DNA of 7,649 bases from Candidatus Gastranaerophilales bacterium (lineage in GTDB: Bacteria; Cyanobacteriota; Vampirovibrionia; Gastranaerophilales; Gastranaerophilaceae), in NCBI GenBank assembly GCA_947589525.1, contig CANQAW010000079.1:1-7649 (forward strand), given 5' to 3'. Of the stretch, positions 6,872-7,649 are shown in pieces; position 1 is the stretch's first letter; every line of letters begins with the position of its first letter. The translations under genes and the position numbers were made by a program. The notes below the pieces were generated by a model. The model was not told the origin of the DNA. It ran no database searches and saw only the letters and a list, made by a program, of their open reading frames with translations.

Positions 6872-6921
6872 TATTTAGGAGATTTGTATTTCTTGCGAAC
6901 ATATTCTGTAAAGGAAAGTAT

Positions 6922-7649
6922 ATGAGACCATCCCAAATAAATTCGTTTAATGCCGTTTCGTATGGCGATTACATAGATTTGATTAAAGTTAAAAGAAATG
7001 AAGCTGAACAAAAGCAATATGACAGAATGAAAAGAGTAAGCAAAAACTCTCCTAAAACCGTAATTGTGCTGGATAAAAATGATAACGGAGATGTTTTTAT
7101 AGCTTCTGTTCCGAAAACTGCTTTAAATTCTCAAAAAGCAGGTATTGCAAAACTTATGCTAATGGCGCTTGCAAGCATAAGCCTGCCTATTACGGCAAGC
7201 GCCGTTGTAAAAACATCTGCCGCAAATGATGCTGTGGTTGAAACAACCGGTGAAGATGTTGTTTCGGATTCCGTTGAGCAAATACTTGATATGCAGGATA
7301 ATTTATCAGATATTGATAAAGAAATTATTTCCGGAACAATTGCCGAGGAAACTGCCGCAAACACTAAGGCATACGGTCCTTTGGCAGAAATTTCTGTTTC
7401 GGAAACGCAAAGCACGGAACAAGACCCGCAGGAAATCTTAAATCAAAAAGCGCAAAATCTTCTTGATTCCATTAATGCAAATGACGCCTATGCTCAAGAA
7501 CATATAAACAATATGAAAAAAACTTTCGAAACGGAAGACGTTCTCGGAATTTTAAAATATATGATTGAAACTTGCGAATCTCCGATATTCGGAAACGGAA
7601 GCATTGACCCTGTTGTTTTATACGGTCAAATTTGTCAAGAATCAAACTG
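6922..7649 (+). CDS. Membrane-anchored or secreted protein, possibly a lytic transglycosylase (partial, C-terminus off right edge)
   Basis: The reading frame is open from the ATG at 6922 to the window end (242 complete codons). AGGA at 6912-6915, six bases upstream, supports the start, and no other in-frame start codon lies in the 45 bases before it. Residues 1-72 are polar and basic in their middle (KVKRNEAEQKQYDRMKR, 22-38), with a short strand-like stretch TVIVLDKNDNGDVFIASV (46-63). Residues 74-96 form a hydrophobic segment ending in TASA (91-94), resembling a signal peptide placed unusually far from the N-terminus. An acidic, Thr/Ser/Ala-rich linker follows (about 98-170), then a helical region. 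The last visible residues, VVLYGQICQESN (231-242), resemble the helix carrying the catalytic Glu-Ser of SLT-type lytic transglycosylases, here E240-S241. If right, it would cleave peptidoglycan outside the cell membrane. Call of a real gene is strong; enzyme class is tentative. Confidence 0.72.
   Translation, partial: MRPSQINSFNAVSYGDYIDLIKVKRNEAEQKQYDRMKRVSKNSPKTVIVLDKNDNGDVFIASVPKTALNSQKAGIAKLMLMALASISLPITASAVVKTSAANDAVVETTGEDVVSDSVEQILDMQDNLSDIDKEIISGTIAEETAANTKAYGPLAEISVSETQSTEQDPQEILNQKAQNLLDSINANDAYAQEHINNMKKTFETEDVLGILKYMIETCESPIFGNGSIDPVVLYGQICQESN

Larger units (their letters stand above)
6747..6921. other. Divergent intergenic region between uvrB and the right-edge gene
   Basis: This 175-base, strongly AT-rich spacer holds candidate promoters for both flanking genes. 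Between them, 6801-6846 has an A-run, CCCCG and two T-runs, but no complementary G-rich arm, so I do not call a terminator. Near the right end, AGGAGA (6877-6882) is a strong Shine-Dalgarno-like sequence not followed by an ATG at usual distance. A weak inverted repeat, ACAAAT (6861-6866) with ATTTGT (6882-6887), encloses most of that site. No RNA gene was recognised. Confidence 0.6.

Noticed and set aside
7131..7441. Overlapping frames on both strands at the right end.
   Set aside because: They are shadows of the plus-strand gene starting at 6922, which is open to the window edge, has a good ribosome binding site and reads as a coherent protein.
1..7649. CRISPR arrays, tRNA or rRNA genes, insertion sequences or phage genes.
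   Set aside because: No regularly spaced repeats, cloverleaf-like segments, transposase or integrase motifs or terminal inverted repeats were seen; the coding is nearly continuous and housekeeping-like.

Overview
The window is an AT-rich (roughly one third G+C by eye), gene-dense bacterial chromosomal segment holding housekeeping genes plus a few less familiar ones. The low G+C, tight gene packing, Sec signal peptides on two proteins and the protein style fit a gut-type lineage such as the Gastranaerophilales (Vampirovibrionia, 'Melainabacteria'). That placement is an impression and a low-G+C Firmicute cannot be excluded. No mobile element, CRISPR array, tRNA or rRNA was seen.

Left half (1-3857, minus strand): a probable four-gene operon read right to left. 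A promoter at 3830-3857 drives grpE, then dnaJ (2-base gap), then a secreted seven-bladed beta-propeller protein of unknown function (11-base gap), then a family-3 O-methyltransferase (11-base gap) whose C-terminus runs off the left edge. GrpE and DnaJ are the nucleotide exchange factor and J-domain co-chaperone of DnaK. dnaK and the repressor gene hrcA are not next to them, and no CIRCE operator is visible.

Middle (3797-4772): a 141-base divergent region carries back-to-back promoters for grpE and for a plus-strand HD-domain phosphohydrolase. The HD protein resembles a family I associate mainly with archaea. It ends one base from the convergent uvrB stop codon. Both stop codons lie within an 18-base perfect palindrome, itself part of a larger hairpin followed by a T-rich tract that may act as a terminator.

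Right half (4746-7649): uvrB (minus strand) encodes a complete excinuclease subunit B. Its best promoter would give a transcript starting at or next to the ATG, and there is no Shine-Dalgarno sequence, so it is a candidate leaderless mRNA. A 175-base divergent region separates it from a plus-strand gene, open to the right edge, with an unusual layout: about 72 residues before an internal signal-peptide-like segment, then a low-complexity linker, then what looks like the start of a lytic transglycosylase (SLT) domain cut off just after the candidate catalytic Glu-Ser.

Most of the window is ordinary. I do not see a clear undescribed system. The points most worth a second look are the chaperone operon with two unrelated passengers, the archaeal-type HD protein, the candidate leaderless uvrB and the truncated right-edge gene.
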